A DNA stretch of 64,000 bases from Patescibacteria group bacterium. Lineage in GTDB: Bacteria; Patescibacteriota; Patescibacteriia; 2-12-FULL-60-25. Below, piece by piece: positions 1 through 9,042 of the stretch. The translations under genes were made by a program, and so were the position numbers. Location: contig JAVHLR010000001.1 of NCBI GenBank assembly GCA_031082005.1, forward strand, positions 191,251 to 255,250, read 5' to 3'. The notes below the pieces were generated by a model. The model made no database searches. It saw only the letters and a list, made by a program, of their open reading frames with translations, and was not told the DNA's origin. Position 1 is the first letter of the stretch, and each line of letters opens with the position of its first letter.

Positions 1-738
1 ATCCGGTAGCAAGACAGTCTCGGGCACCACATCCAGTCCAGAGATGAGGCTGATGCGATGTGCGAACACCTCGCGGAACGCCAGATCGCCAGCCTGGATA
101 CCATGTCTTAAAGAGGTTTCCTGGTCGCTTAAAGGTACGTTCTCGCGCGGAACACCGTAGAACTCGGCAGCATTATCCCTAAGGCCAGATGCCGTATTGA
201 GCATGGCTTCGACGCCTCGTGTAGTCTCTTCTGAATATGGTCTTCCTTCCTCATCGAAGGCGGATTCTAATGTCTCCATCTTGCCCATCGCCGCATTCCA
301 GTGACGAAACAGTCTCGTCGCTACGCCGTTCTTGATGGTGAAACCTGATTCACCGCGCTGGGCTTTGCCGATGACGCGGATTTCTTCATTCCCCATTTTT
401 ATCGTGCGTAATGTCGTTTCGTTCACCCCGCCGCCCCAAGATCGGACCTCTGTCTGCTCACCGTATTGGAGTGTTTCGAGCGTCTCGATGGTTTCGATGA
501 GCCGTTTGAAATCTCGATTGCCTGACCTCACGATTTGCCTGAAGAGCTCCTTGTCCAGTGCAATCGCTTTTTCGACCTGGGCTGTCGTACTTACCTCCGA
601 AAGTTCTTCCGGACTGAACAGGATCGCATCAGCTCTGGGCTTCGGTCGTGGCACGAACGTATCCTGTCCTTCAGGCGTGCGTTTCGGCTTCTGCGGCGGA
701 CCCACGATGAACCCTTGGGGGATATCGACGTTGAGCAT
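1..738 (-). CDS. Unrecognised protein, possibly PI3/4-kinase-like (partial, runs off left edge)
   Basis: Open frame of 246 codons from ATG at 738 to the window edge, with no stop. The start is supported by AGGAGAG 9 nt upstream. The N-terminus is polar and proline-rich. The last ~40 residues contain a stretch with spaced Gly-Phe-Arg-Glu-Val and Val-Pro-Glu-Thr-Val, which resembles the segment of bacterial PI3/4-kinase/HipA-like folds where a GREVAA-type helix precedes a VPPT motif. An upstream Arg-Val-Ile-Gly-Lys could be the nucleotide-binding lysine strand. The catalytic half lies outside the window, so the family is inference only. It follows an 87-residue ORF with a 1-nt gap and is probably co-transcribed with it. 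Confidence 0.55.
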   Translation of the reverse strand, partial: MLNVDIPQGFIVGPPQKPKRTPEGQDTFVPRPKPRADAILFSPEELSEVSTTAQVEKAIALDKELFRQIVRSGNRDFKRLIETIETLETLQYGEQTEVRSWGGGVNETTLRTIKMGNEEIRVIGKAQRGESGFTIKNGVATRLFRHWNAAMGKMETLESAFDEEGRPYSEETTRGVEAMLNTASGLRDNAAEFYGVPRENVPLSDQETSLRHGIQAGDLAFREVFAHRISLISGLDVVPETVLLPD

Positions 739-739
739 A

Positions 740-1003
740 TTATTTTTTCTCTCCTGTCTGCAGGCTGAAATTATTGTAGCCGTTTGAGTTCCTGACCAGC
801 GAGAGCAAGAAACGCTCGCCGTCTTGCGGCTTAAGGAATTCATGGTGCAGCTCATCCGGCGTTCCCATACTGCGCAAAGTATTTTGGAGCTGCATGGGCA
901 ACCCAGAGATATCTGCCGAGCCATCTTCGAGCAACCTCACCGGTATCGTCTGACCCGTCGGTTTTCCAGCGCTGTCCAGCGGATGATAGTAAATCGTCAA
1001 CAT
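740..1003 (-). CDS. Small unrecognised protein (87 aa)
   Basis: ATG at 1003, TAA at 740-742. Mostly polar, with no signal peptide or membrane segment. It opens with a beta-rich segment naming Tyr-Tyr-His-Pro and ends in charged residues. Its stop is 1 nt from the start of the larger downstream gene, so the two form a bicistronic unit and may be functional partners. No clear SD. No family recognised. Confidence 0.55.
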   Translation of the reverse strand: MLTIYYHPLDSAGKPTGQTIPVRLLEDGSADISGLPMQLQNTLRSMGTPDELHHEFLKPQDGERFLLSLVRNSNGYNNFSLQTGEKK

Positions 1004-1061
1004 AAAATTTGTGTATTCTCGTTCCTAAGCAGAGTAAAGAAAAATGGCTTATTTGGCAAAC

Positions 1062-1090
1062 GAAAAAAGAGGCTTTACGCCTCTTTTTTC
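1062..1090 (-). terminator. Symmetric Rho-independent terminator
   Basis: Perfect 12-bp inverted repeat (GAAAAAAGAGGC / GCCTCTTTTTTC) with a 5-nt loop and A/T tracts on both sides. It lies directly after the dehydrogenase stop on the minus strand. Confidence 0.85.
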
Positions 1091-1099
1091 TTGCTTGAG

Positions 1100-2089
1100 C
1101 TATTTCGCTGGATTCAACGGCTCTTCCCCCGATAAGACCGCCATGATGTTCTTGGCCGCGACCATGCCCATTTCTTCGCGTGCCTCAATCGTGGCGCTGG
1201 CGATGTGCGGCGTAAGGATCACGTTGGGGAAACTCTTCAGTTCCAGGTTGTCCGACAGATCGCAATCGATCGCCGGTTCGCATTCGAAGACGTCGATCCC
1301 GGCGCCGGCTATGCGCTTGGCTTTGAGTGCGCGCAGCAGAGCTTTTTCATCCACCACGGGTCCGCGCGCCGTGTTTACCAGGAAGGCAGTTTTCTTCATG
1401 GAAGAGAACTGCGCCGTCGAAATCAGATGTCTGGTCGAGGGGAGTAGCGGCACGTGCAGCGAGATGAAATCAGCTTCCTTCAGCAGCTTGTCCTGGCTCA
1501 TGAAAGTCGCTTTGAAAGCGCGTTCCAGATCCACGTTCTGCCGCATGTCGGAATAGATCAAGCGCATGCCGAAGCCGTTGACCGCCCGGCGCGCCACGGC
1601 TGCTCCGATTCGTCCTGCTCCGATTATACCCAGCGTCTTGCCGTACAGATCCGTGCCGATTAGATTGTTGGGGGACCAGCCTTTATATTTTTTGGCTTTG
1701 GAATAAACGTCGGCCTCCGTGATCCTGCGGGCCAAAGATAGCATCAGAGCGAAGGTGTGTTCGGCGACCGCTTCATTCACTTTTTCCGACGGGGTATTGG
1801 TGACCACGATGCCGCGCTTCTTGGCTGCGTCCAGGTCGATGTTGTCGAAACCAACCGCATAGTTCGCCACGATCTTCAGTTGCGGTCCTGCTGCCGCCAA
1901 GACCTCGTCATCTATCCTGTCCGTGAGCAGCGGCAATAGCGCGTCGCAACCTTTCGCTTTCTGCAGCAATAGTTTGCGCGGAATCACCTCATCCTTATCA
2001 TAAACTTCCACTCTATACCCGTTTGCTTTTAGGGCTTTGATGCCCGAATCGGCGAACGGACGCGTGACGTAAACGTATGGTTTTGGCAT
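1100..2089 (-). CDS. D-isomer-specific 2-hydroxyacid dehydrogenase
   Basis: 329 residues, the normal size for NAD-dependent D-2-hydroxyacid dehydrogenases (glyoxylate/hydroxypyruvate reductase, D-lactate or phosphoglycerate dehydrogenase types). The Rossmann motif GAGRIG is at 157-162. The expected catalytic set is present: Arg242 in NTARG, Glu271 in CEP and His295 in TPHIA. A 2-oxoacid is reduced to a D-2-hydroxyacid with NAD(P)H in the cytoplasm. Substrate cannot be read from sequence. There is no ACT domain, so this is not a full SerA. No SD. Upstream lies a dispersed-repeat fragment (about 2103-2145). Confidence 0.9.
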   Translation of the reverse strand: MPKPYVYVTRPFADSGIKALKANGYRVEVYDKDEVIPRKLLLQKAKGCDALLPLLTDRIDDEVLAAAGPQLKIVANYAVGFDNIDLDAAKKRGIVVTNTPSEKVNEAVAEHTFALMLSLARRITEADVYSKAKKYKGWSPNNLIGTDLYGKTLGIIGAGRIGAAVARRAVNGFGMRLIYSDMRQNVDLERAFKATFMSQDKLLKEADFISLHVPLLPSTRHLISTAQFSSMKKTAFLVNTARGPVVDEKALLRALKAKRIAGAGIDVFECEPAIDCDLSDNLELKSFPNVILTPHIASATIEAREEMGMVAAKNIMAVLSGEEPLNPAK

Positions 2090-2161
2090 ATGGTTTTTAT
2101 GTGTCTTCCTGAGCTTGGCGAAGGATCTTTTGATGGATTCTTCACCATGCTGTTGTTTCTT

Positions 2162-3151
2162 TCAGGACGAAATGAATTTTTTAGAATTAAATTTGACTGA
2201 TAACCTTTTTCCTCTTCCCGATCCTTTGATCGCTTTTGCTGCTGCCCATTTCAGTGGAGGCAGAAGCAGATTCACGGCAGTGAGGATTATGATGAGCTTA
2301 GTCACCACGTTCTGCTCCGCAAAGAACCTGTCCCCGATATACAGCGCCACCGTATTGTTCATATAGACCATGCAGAGCGCAATAGTGATGCGTTCCGAGG
2401 CGGTTCGCCAGGGCGTGATGGCATATGAGAACCAAGCGATGCCACCCATGAAGGCGACCATCACGAGCACCGTGCCTAAATCATGTGGGTTGAAGGCTCG
2501 TGCTGAACCAGCCATGCTGTCTGCGGTCACGCCGGCGACAAGGATGCCGAACAGGATAAGCGAAATCTCGCGCCACCAGGCGTCATTCCGGTTGATGAAC
2601 TTGGGGAATTTATGTTTGACCGCCATGGCCGCGAAAAAGGGGACCACCATGGTGACGATCAGCGAAAGCAGCATGCTCCCGACCGGGAATTTCACGCTTT
2701 GTCCGACAACGACATACAGCAGGAGAGGCATGGTCAGCGGCGCGATGAGCGACGTCGTGACCGCGATGAGCATGGCCAAAGCCTGCCTGCCGCCGAACAG
2801 ATCCGCGACCAACGCGATGGTCAGGCCGGTAGGCGCCGCGCCTACGATGAGGAAAGCCAGAGCCCAGTCAGGCGCAAAGACCCAGGTCGGCAGCCACATG
2901 GCGAGCGGCATGAAGATCAGCATGACGAAGTTCGCCACAGACAGCATCTTCCAGTCTTTGAGGTAAGAAGTCAGCTCGCCCGGATTTATCCTGAAGCTCG
3001 AAACGAGGAAAATCAGCGTCAAAAGATATGTCGTGTAGGCATTCAAGAACTTGAGTTGCTCCGGAAAGATGACGCCTGCGATTAACGCCAAAAGGACAAT
3101 CATTATTTGGTTGTCGGAAATCAAGTGGAATATCTTGGGTAACAATTTCAT
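2162..3151 (-). CDS. BASS-family (SBF-like) sodium/organic-anion symporter
   Basis: 329 residues with about nine to ten hydrophobic helices and short loops. The helix with Ala-Ala-Pro-Thr-Gly-Leu near 105-110 and the following Leu-Ile-Ala-Pro-Leu segment match the Na+-site region of bile-acid:sodium symporter family proteins. Known bacterial members carry bile acids, pyruvate, pantothenate or other organic anions; substrate here is unknown. The basic C-terminus is cytoplasmic by the positive-inside rule. It starts 1 nt after the stop of the PfkB gene, so the two are probably co-transcribed, perhaps import plus phosphorylation of one substrate (inference). Confidence 0.8.
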   Translation of the reverse strand: MKLLPKIFHLISDNQIMIVLLALIAGVIFPEQLKFLNAYTTYLLTLIFLVSSFRINPGELTSYLKDWKMLSVANFVMLIFMPLAMWLPTWVFAPDWALAFLIVGAAPTGLTIALVADLFGGRQALAMLIAVTTSLIAPLTMPLLLYVVVGQSVKFPVGSMLLSLIVTMVVPFFAAMAVKHKFPKFINRNDAWWREISLILFGILVAGVTADSMAGSARAFNPHDLGTVLVMVAFMGGIAWFSYAITPWRTASERITIALCMVYMNNTVALYIGDRFFAEQNVVTKLIIILTAVNLLLPPLKWAAAKAIKGSGRGKRLSVKFNSKKFISS

Positions 3152-3152
3152 C

Positions 3153-4169
3153 TCAACGGAGTTGCTTGACCTTCACCTGCGCTCGTTTCTGCATGGTCGG
3201 ATATTTTTCCAATATGCCGGCTGTCGCTCCCATGTGCGTCACGACACCGTGGGAATTCAGCGCTGCGATCTTCAATGCGGCATCCAGGTCGCCTTCGCGC
3301 ATCAAGCCCGAGGTGAAAGCGGATCCGAACGCGTCTCCGGCGCCCGTGGTGTTGAGGATCTTGCCGGGTAATGCCGTGGCATGCCACACCGCTCCGCGCG
3401 CCGTCATGTAGGCGCCATGCGCTCCGTCCGTGATGACGAGTGCCGTGCGCGGCAGTGCCCCGATCTTCTTCAGAAGTTCATCGACTTGGCGTGCCGGCAG
3501 ATTGGCGAGCAGACCAGCCTCTTCCTTGTTCAGGATCAAGACATCGGCCTGCATCAGATACGGCAGCAGTTTTTTCATCCCCATATCGAGTTCTGCTCCA
3601 CCCGGGTTCCAGGCGATTTTGATCAAGTTTTTCTTCGCATACGCAAAGACATCTTTGAGCAACTCCATGTTGCCGCCAAGGCTACTGACGTATAGCCAAT
3701 GGGTTTTTATCTGTTGCCACGGGATCTCTTTTTTTGCGATGTTGCGTGATGCGCCGCGCGAAGTCAGGATGGCGCGGTGGCCGGAACCTGCCAGGATGAT
3801 GATGGAATAACCCGTCCGTAACTTAGTGTCATATTGCACCAGGGTCTTGTCGATACCCTCGCGTTTGAACAGCTCTTCCACCTCGGTGCCCCCGACATCG
3901 TCTCCGATGCGCGCGATGCAGCCCGTCTTGAACCCGAAACGCGCGAAAGTCGTCGCTGCGTTGGCTGCGCCGCCGCCCGTCTCGAAAGCGATTTCATCCA
4001 ATTCGATCTTGGCGCCCATGGGCAAGCAGGCATCGAATCCATCCGGCGCAGACGCCGATTTTATCTTGTCGAAATGCTTGCTTTTCACGAATACGTCGCG
4101 CGTCGCGGCGCCGATGGTCACGACGTCATATTCGAAGCGTGCGCTTTTACCTTTTGTGGCTTTATTCAT
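3153..4169 (-). CDS. PfkB-family carbohydrate kinase
   Basis: 338 residues of ribokinase fold. An N-terminal GGGAAN motif at 65-70 matches the PfkB substrate loop. The signature NTTGAGDAF at 273-281 has catalytic base Asp279 and the anion hole Gly-Ala-Gly. It transfers phosphate from ATP to a sugar or nucleoside; the exact substrate is not readable. It is the first gene of a tight unit with the BASS transporter (1-nt gap) and is divergent from the DUF2207 gene, 26 nt away. No SD. Confidence 0.88.
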   Translation of the reverse strand: MNKATKGKSARFEYDVVTIGAATRDVFVKSKHFDKIKSASAPDGFDACLPMGAKIELDEIAFETGGGAANAATTFARFGFKTGCIARIGDDVGGTEVEELFKREGIDKTLVQYDTKLRTGYSIIILAGSGHRAILTSRGASRNIAKKEIPWQQIKTHWLYVSSLGGNMELLKDVFAYAKKNLIKIAWNPGGAELDMGMKKLLPYLMQADVLILNKEEAGLLANLPARQVDELLKKIGALPRTALVITDGAHGAYMTARGAVWHATALPGKILNTTGAGDAFGSAFTSGLMREGDLDAALKIAALNSHGVVTHMGATAGILEKYPTMQKRAQVKVKQLR

Positions 4170-4195
4170 GCGGATATTCTACCATTTATGTCGCT

Positions 4196-5890
4196 ATGAA
4201 AAAAATCTACGCCTTATTGGTCGTTTTGTCGCTTTTCGTCCTGCCGGCGGCAGCCTCGGCTGCAGAGGTGATCAATGACTTCGCTGTCCAGGTAACATCT
4301 GACCAAAGTCGCCGCCTGATTTTCGAGGAGACCATCGCGTATGACTTCGGGGATGCAGTACGGCATGGCATCTATCGCTATATCCCGGAGGTTTTTGATC
4401 GGGATCGCTCTAAATACAACTATCGTCTGGAAGTCTTAGGCGTGCTGCGTGACGGACAGGAAGAACCGTATTCGGTTTCGCGTTCTTCCGGGCAGGTGAA
4501 CATAAAGATCGGCGATGCCGACAAGACCATCACCGGCCGGCATACCTATGCTATCCGCTACACCACTGATCGCGCCTTGAATTTTTTCGACGATCACGAC
4601 GAACTGTACTGGAATGTGACGGGCAACGGCTGGTCCGTCCCGATCGAACGTGCTTCGATATCCTTCGTCTATCCTGCGGGAGTATCCGTCGATTCGGTCA
4701 AAACGGATTGTTTCACCGGCGTCTACGGCTCGACCGAAAAAGCTTGCCGGCTTGAGGAACGAGCGAATGGTTCCGTCTTTAGCGCGACGCGTCTGCTTGA
4801 TGAGTATGAAGGTATGACGGTCGTCTATGGTTTTCCTGTCAGCACCTTCCCCAAGCCGACGATGGCCGAGAAGATCTGGATGCTGATCCGTGACAACGCT
4901 GCCGTCTTTTTCCCTTTGGCCGCCCTGCTCGTGATGGCCTGGCTCTGGTACACCAAGGGCCGCGATCCCAAACTCAATACCATCATCCCGGAATACGAAG
5001 CTCCCCAGAATCTGACGCCAGCCCTCATCGGCTCCGCCATGACCAACGGCACGGTGCCTGACCGCGCTATGACCGCCACCATCATAGATCTGGCGCGACG
5101 TGGCTTTCTGAAGATAGAGTTCGGAGAGAAAAAGGGTCTGTTCAAGGACGCGCAGACATTCACTTTCGTGAAGCAGAAAACCAGCGATGAAAGCTTGGCG
5201 GATTACGAAAAAACGGTGTTGGATGGTCTCTTCAAAGACGGTGAGCGCCAGTCTGTCGATGATCTCAAGGACGGCAAGTTCTATACCTCGGTCACGAAAT
5301 TCAAGACGCAGGTCGCTGCCGCGATAAACAAGATGGGTCTGTTCGACGCCAACCCGGTGAGCGTCCGCTTAGTCCATATCGTCGTGGCGTTTATCGTGGC
5401 CGGAGGGTTGTTCGTCTTCTTCAGCGATACCGCCTTGGGTACGTTTTGCGCTTTTTTAACCGGCCTTATCATTGCAGTCTTCGGGTGGTTCATGCCGCGT
5501 CGGACTGCGCAGGGCATCCAGCTTTTGACTGACATCAATGGTTTCAAGTGGTTCCTCTCTGTCACCGAAAAAGACCGTATGGATTTCCATAACGCGCCGG
5601 AGCGCACCCCGGAACAGTTCCAGGCATTACTGCCCTTCGCCATCGTATTCGGCGTCGAGAACAAATGGGCGGCGCAATTCGCCTCGATGAACATCCCGCC
5701 GCCGGATTGGGCCACGGGCAACACCTCATCGCTGAATGCTGTGATGTTGGCTTCCAGCCTGAATTCGATGCACTCTACGGCTTCGGCTGCGGCCTTCTCG
5801 CCTCCGTCGTCAGCCGGTAGCGGTGGCTCCGGTTTTTCCGGCGGAGGTTCAGGTGGAGGCGGTGGCGGTGGCGGGGGAGGCAGTTGGTGA
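4196..5890 (+). CDS. DUF2207-family membrane protein with Gly-rich tail
   Basis: 564 residues from ATG 4196, chosen because it starts a clean signal peptide (Met-Lys-Lys, hydrophobic core, Ala-Ser-Ala-Ala cleavage). An extracytoplasmic beta-rich DUF2207 region spans about 25-220, a membrane helix about 235-255, a cytoplasmic segment about 265-400, and two more helices about 405-450. The tail is almost pure Gly-Ser ending in Ser-Trp, as is typical of this family. The role of DUF2207 proteins is not established. The likely promoter region is shared with the divergent PfkB gene. No SD. Confidence 0.85.
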   Translation: MKKIYALLVVLSLFVLPAAASAAEVINDFAVQVTSDQSRRLIFEETIAYDFGDAVRHGIYRYIPEVFDRDRSKYNYRLEVLGVLRDGQEEPYSVSRSSGQVNIKIGDADKTITGRHTYAIRYTTDRALNFFDDHDELYWNVTGNGWSVPIERASISFVYPAGVSVDSVKTDCFTGVYGSTEKACRLEERANGSVFSATRLLDEYEGMTVVYGFPVSTFPKPTMAEKIWMLIRDNAAVFFPLAALLVMAWLWYTKGRDPKLNTIIPEYEAPQNLTPALIGSAMTNGTVPDRAMTATIIDLARRGFLKIEFGEKKGLFKDAQTFTFVKQKTSDESLADYEKTVLDGLFKDGERQSVDDLKDGKFYTSVTKFKTQVAAAINKMGLFDANPVSVRLVHIVVAFIVAGGLFVFFSDTALGTFCAFLTGLIIAVFGWFMPRRTAQGIQLLTDINGFKWFLSVTEKDRMDFHNAPERTPEQFQALLPFAIVFGVENKWAAQFASMNIPPPDWATGNTSSLNAVMLASSLNSMHSTASAAAFSPPSSAGSGGSGFSGGGSGGGGGGGGGGSW

Positions 5891-5897
5891 GCCGATT

Positions 5898-5924
5898 GTC
5901 ATTCCAGCGCAGGCCGGAATCCAG
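5898..5924. repeat. Dispersed palindromic repeat, family A
   Basis: Short inverted repeat of the GTCATTCCAGC...GGAATCCAG type between the DUF2207 gene and its terminator. Near copies are at 48193-48219, 55777-55810 (degenerate) and 63134-63162 (degenerate). Confidence 0.7.
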
Positions 5925-5967
5925 AAAAAAGTAAGGGCGAACAGATGTGCCCCATTAAAAAAGATTC

Positions 5968-6002
5968 AGCCCCGTCGGAGAGTGTCCGGCGGGGCTTTTT
6001 TT
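5968..6002 (+). terminator. Rho-independent terminator of the DUF2207 gene
   Basis: Stem AGCCCCGTCGGA / TCCGGCGGGGCT with a 5-nt loop, followed by a T7 run. It may also serve the convergent gene ending at 6015. Confidence 0.85.
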
Positions 6003-6014
6003 AGGAAGGTGTTG

Positions 6015-6914
6015 TCAGGCAGCATTGCTTCGCCTGTGAACGAGCTTGCGCACGATGCGTCGCGCTTCGGGCCAATCGATCTGCCGGCCTTCGCGCCTCG
6101 CGATCTCTTTCACATCTCGTGCCAGCTTGAACTGGATGAGGCTCGCCAGATGCCGCGCGCCCTGCGGAGTTGGATGGTTCGCCAGGTATACCTCTACGGC
6201 TTCTTCGGGGTTGCGTTCCAACCACCGCTCGAAGCGCAGCGTCTGTTCGAGTGTGAGCTCCAGACGCTGTTCCGTCCGTTGCTCCGTCCTGTGCTCCAAC
6301 TGGAGCGCCAGGATCGGTACTTGCTCGTGGATGAGCTGAAGCTGGAAGTTCATCCGCAGCTCAAGGCTGGGCTTGGTGTTGCCGCTCACGTCGGGGCTGT
6401 CGTCTTCCGCGGACGGATCCGAGATGTAGGCGCCGACGCTGTCCGCCAAATCGAAGGTCGCGATAGCTTTGCCTAGCAGCTCTTGGTCGAGTTCGCTCCA
6501 ATCGATCATCCACAGCGAACGCATCCCATGTTCGGCATCAGGCTTCATCGGCCCTTTGCCCATGTGCGCCAGTTTGCGTCTGCCGCACCACATGCCGTCC
6601 TTGCGGAACTGGACGTCCTTGGGGAATTCATCCCGGTATTCTTCGAGCCGCTCGAAATCGAATGGCGTGAGCTCGAGGAAAAGGACCTTCTGGTCCAGCC
6701 CGATGGCTTTGACGTCCAGCGCTCCCGGCAGACTGTCATATACAAGGAACTTGCGCGCACCTTCGCCGGTCAGGATTTCCCTGGCCGCGAAATAACTGCC
6801 GCGGACTGCGCAATACAGCACAGTATCCGGTTCCGCTCTGAAAGCGGTGATGGCCAGCATGATCTGCTGTCCCAGTAGCCCCAAGCCACTCGGTCCATCC
6901 ATCGTCATTTCCAT
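6015..6914 (-). CDS. Unrecognised 299-aa protein, SD-type gene
   Basis: ATG at 6914 is chosen because GGAGAG lies 7 nt upstream; an in-frame GTG 24 nt earlier would have no SD. Soluble, no signal peptide. The N-terminal ~130 residues are mixed alpha/beta; the middle is acidic (about 170-195). The C-terminal third is strongly charged and helical, with a repeated Arg-Thr-Glu-Gln, and probably a coiled coil. The last 40 residues are Arg-rich. It has its own promoter at 6969-6997 and stands alone. No family recognised. Confidence 0.7.
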   Translation of the reverse strand: MEMTMDGPSGLGLLGQQIMLAITAFRAEPDTVLYCAVRGSYFAAREILTGEGARKFLVYDSLPGALDVKAIGLDQKVLFLELTPFDFERLEEYRDEFPKDVQFRKDGMWCGRRKLAHMGKGPMKPDAEHGMRSLWMIDWSELDQELLGKAIATFDLADSVGAYISDPSAEDDSPDVSGNTKPSLELRMNFQLQLIHEQVPILALQLEHRTEQRTEQRLELTLEQTLRFERWLERNPEEAVEVYLANHPTPQGARHLASLIQFKLARDVKEIARREGRQIDWPEARRIVRKLVHRRSNAA

Positions 6915-6968
6915 GGCCTTGCTCTCCAAAAAGAACACATTTAGCCGACGACCAGACTAAAGCACAAG

Positions 6969-6997
6969 ACAATATCCAATATCGCTACTTCCGTCAA
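6969..6997 (-). promoter_or_regulatory. Sigma70-type promoter of the 299-aa gene
   Basis: On the minus strand TTGACG, 17-nt spacer, TATTGT. The -10 box lies about 55 nt upstream of the ATG at 6914. Confidence 0.6.
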
Positions 6998-7014
6998 GGA
7001 CCGGAATAAAGGGA

Positions 7015-7044
7015 AACCCCGGCGCGGTGTGTCCGGTCGGGGTT
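7015..7044 (-). terminator. Terminator of the unit 8898-7061
   Basis: GC-rich hairpin (AACCCCG arms with further inner pairs), then TTTCCCTTT on the minus strand, 16 nt after the stop at 7061. Confidence 0.75.
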
Positions 7045-7060
7045 CATTGTTGAGGTGGGT

Positions 7061-8032
7061 TCACTTCTTCTTCGTCGTCGGCAGTGGCGGCGGCCGCTTG
7101 CGCAGTCGTGCCGCCAGCTTCGCCAGACTCTCGTTCTTGGCGGGCTTCGGCTCGCTGCTCTTGGCGCGTTTCCCGTCTTTGTCGTCGGGGGGATCCAGCT
7201 CTTCCAGGAACAGCCTGATGAGTCTGGCGGGCGGATCCCTGGTCCAGCGCGTGTGTTTTTTGTAGAGCGGGTTCAGCACCGGCATGGCGCGGATGATGAC
7301 ACGGCACGTAGTCTCTTCATCGCCCGGCCACTCACCCTTGAGCATGAGTCTGCGCAGCGCTTCCGCATCTTCTTCCGTCAGCCCGTCGACAAGCTCCTCT
7401 AGGTTGCGTCCTACTATGCCCGAAAGTTCAGCGAGGGTACTCAATACCGTGAACGAGACGGAACTCCCCCTCCCGTCGGGCGGAACGCTCGCACCCGGAG
7501 CACGCGGTGCAGAATCGAATACGCTATCAGGGATGTGGGGCGCCGGACGCTTGCCGATGACATTCGGTGAGCTGTTTTCGGATTCAATCCCGGGCTCCGG
7601 CTCGCCTTCGTCAAAATCACCAAGCTCTGACAAGTCGATTTCCGTAGCGGATATCTCCGATGCATCGGTCAATGCTCCGAGACGAGATTTCGGTTGGTCA
7701 TCCGTCGCACTCCGGAGTTGGGGAGTCGGTTGAGGAGCCAAAGCGACTTCGACCATGGAACTGACTTCCGCATCGACTCCGGCAAGGCCGTGTGATGAGT
7801 TCCGTGCGTCCGCACCTGTCGATTCTGCCATGTCCAGCGGAGGCGTACTCCACTCATCGAGGTGTGGGCCATCCGATCCTACTGCGCCGGGCCGAAAAGT
7901 CTCGAGTTGGGTCCCGTCCGCCGACGCTTCCCAGTGGATGTCATCGTCTACTTCTGGTTGGGTTGTGGCGCCCGTGCCTACGGACCCCGTTTCGCTTGTT
8001 GGCGGTCCGGGTCCTTCGACGGCGAGCGCCAT
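7061..8032 (-). CDS. Unrecognised protein with long disordered N-terminus
   Basis: 323 residues. About 1-190 is low-complexity, acidic and rich in Ser/Pro/Gly/Thr, so probably disordered. A compact helical region follows at about 195-290, then a Lys/Arg/Pro-rich tail. The start codon overlaps the stop of the upstream gene (ATGA at 8032), so translation is coupled. No signal peptide. Function unknown; the acidic linker plus small helical domain suggests a protein-interaction role (inference). Confidence 0.7.
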   Translation of the reverse strand: MALAVEGPGPPTSETGSVGTGATTQPEVDDDIHWEASADGTQLETFRPGAVGSDGPHLDEWSTPPLDMAESTGADARNSSHGLAGVDAEVSSMVEVALAPQPTPQLRSATDDQPKSRLGALTDASEISATEIDLSELGDFDEGEPEPGIESENSSPNVIGKRPAPHIPDSVFDSAPRAPGASVPPDGRGSSVSFTVLSTLAELSGIVGRNLEELVDGLTEEDAEALRRLMLKGEWPGDEETTCRVIIRAMPVLNPLYKKHTRWTRDPPARLIRLFLEELDPPDDKDGKRAKSSEPKPAKNESLAKLAARLRKRPPPLPTTKKK

Positions 8033-8898
8033 CAGCCTTTTGGGTCTTGCCCTTCGCAGGGATCAGGGGTGGGGACTGCTGCCGGCTCCGCCTCGACGAG
8101 CTCGTCGAGCGGTTCGAGTTGCTCGAATCCCATCGCCTTTTCCGCAGCTTCGAAGATACCGATCAGATCGTTGAGATCGATGTCGCGCGTGATGATGTCG
8201 CTCGTCGCGACCGACATCACATAGCGTGCGTAGGGGAACGGCCCATTCGGGTTCTCCGTCTCTTTCTCGAGCAGCAGCTGGTCCACAGCCTCGAGCACTT
8301 CCGGCTTGATGCGTTTCTGCCAGACCGTGCGCGAGATGGCTGAGAGCACCTTGTGATGCGTGAGGACGGGTTGGAGATCCTTGGTCTCCGACCGATCCGG
8401 CGCGGCACGCTGCTTGAGTAACAGGTCGATGAGCCGTGCCACGAGTTCGCGGTGCACTTCGGTGCCCTCTTTCCAGGGCAGTGCCTGACGGAACTGCGCG
8501 TAGAAGAGCGGCGCATCTCCGTAGAGTACGAGCTCATGCGGCTTGAAGGCGTTCTCGAAGTCCTCGTCTGACTTGTCTTCCTCCAGAGCGAGGTCGATGT
8601 TGGCTGCTGCCAGATCGGACGTCATCTTGAGCGCTGCCTTGGTCAAGGCGCCGGTGAGTTCGATGGTGACGCGCTGGCGGATCCACTTGTCCGCGACGTC
8701 GCGCATGCGCTGTGTGGCGTTATAGGCCTTACGCCGTTGAGTCGGCGTCCACCAGGGGAGCTTGAGCTCGCGCAGCATGGTCAGCAATTCGACCATGAAC
8801 TGCAATTCTGGATGCTGCGCCAGGAAGTCTTCGGCCTCTTTGGCCAAGGCTTCTGCCGGGGCATCAGGATTCTGATGTATGAGCTTTGTCGTCGGCAT
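8032..8898 (-). CDS. Unrecognised helical protein, SD-type gene
   Basis: 288 residues from ATG 8898, picked because GGAGG is 7 nt upstream (an earlier in-frame start has none). Almost entirely alpha-helical and charged; no membrane segment. The C-terminal ~35 residues are acidic and Pro-rich. It is the first gene of a two-gene unit with the following ORF (ATGA overlap). A TTGACA hexamer lies about 60 nt upstream, but no convincing -10 at normal spacing was found. Confidence 0.7.
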   Translation of the reverse strand: MPTTKLIHQNPDAPAEALAKEAEDFLAQHPELQFMVELLTMLRELKLPWWTPTQRRKAYNATQRMRDVADKWIRQRVTIELTGALTKAALKMTSDLAAANIDLALEEDKSDEDFENAFKPHELVLYGDAPLFYAQFRQALPWKEGTEVHRELVARLIDLLLKQRAAPDRSETKDLQPVLTHHKVLSAISRTVWQKRIKPEVLEAVDQLLLEKETENPNGPFPYARYVMSVATSDIITRDIDLNDLIGIFEAAEKAMGFEQLEPLDELVEAEPAAVPTPDPCEGQDPKG

Positions 8899-9004
8899 GT
8901 ATGAACCTCCGGTTCCCGTCTGAAAACGATTGAAGGAGCGATACGACACCTTTCCAAAAAAAGGCCTGGTTGTCAAGCTTAAACCCTATTTTGAAGCAAA
9001 TTAA

Positions 9005-9031
9005 GACCCGAGACACAGAGGGTCTCGGGTC
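9005..9031 (-). terminator. Terminator of the 209-aa gene
   Basis: Perfect 9-bp stem GACCCGAGA / TCTCGGGTC, followed on the minus strand by TTAATTTG, 12 nt after the stop at 9043. Confidence 0.75.
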
Positions 9032-9042
9032 ACTAGTTGGGG

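Noticed and set aside
7061-8898. TGA read as a sense codon (CPR recoding)
   Set aside because: TGA occurs as the stop in ATGA overlaps (8032, 28645, 43160), and proteins end at the expected family lengths with it.
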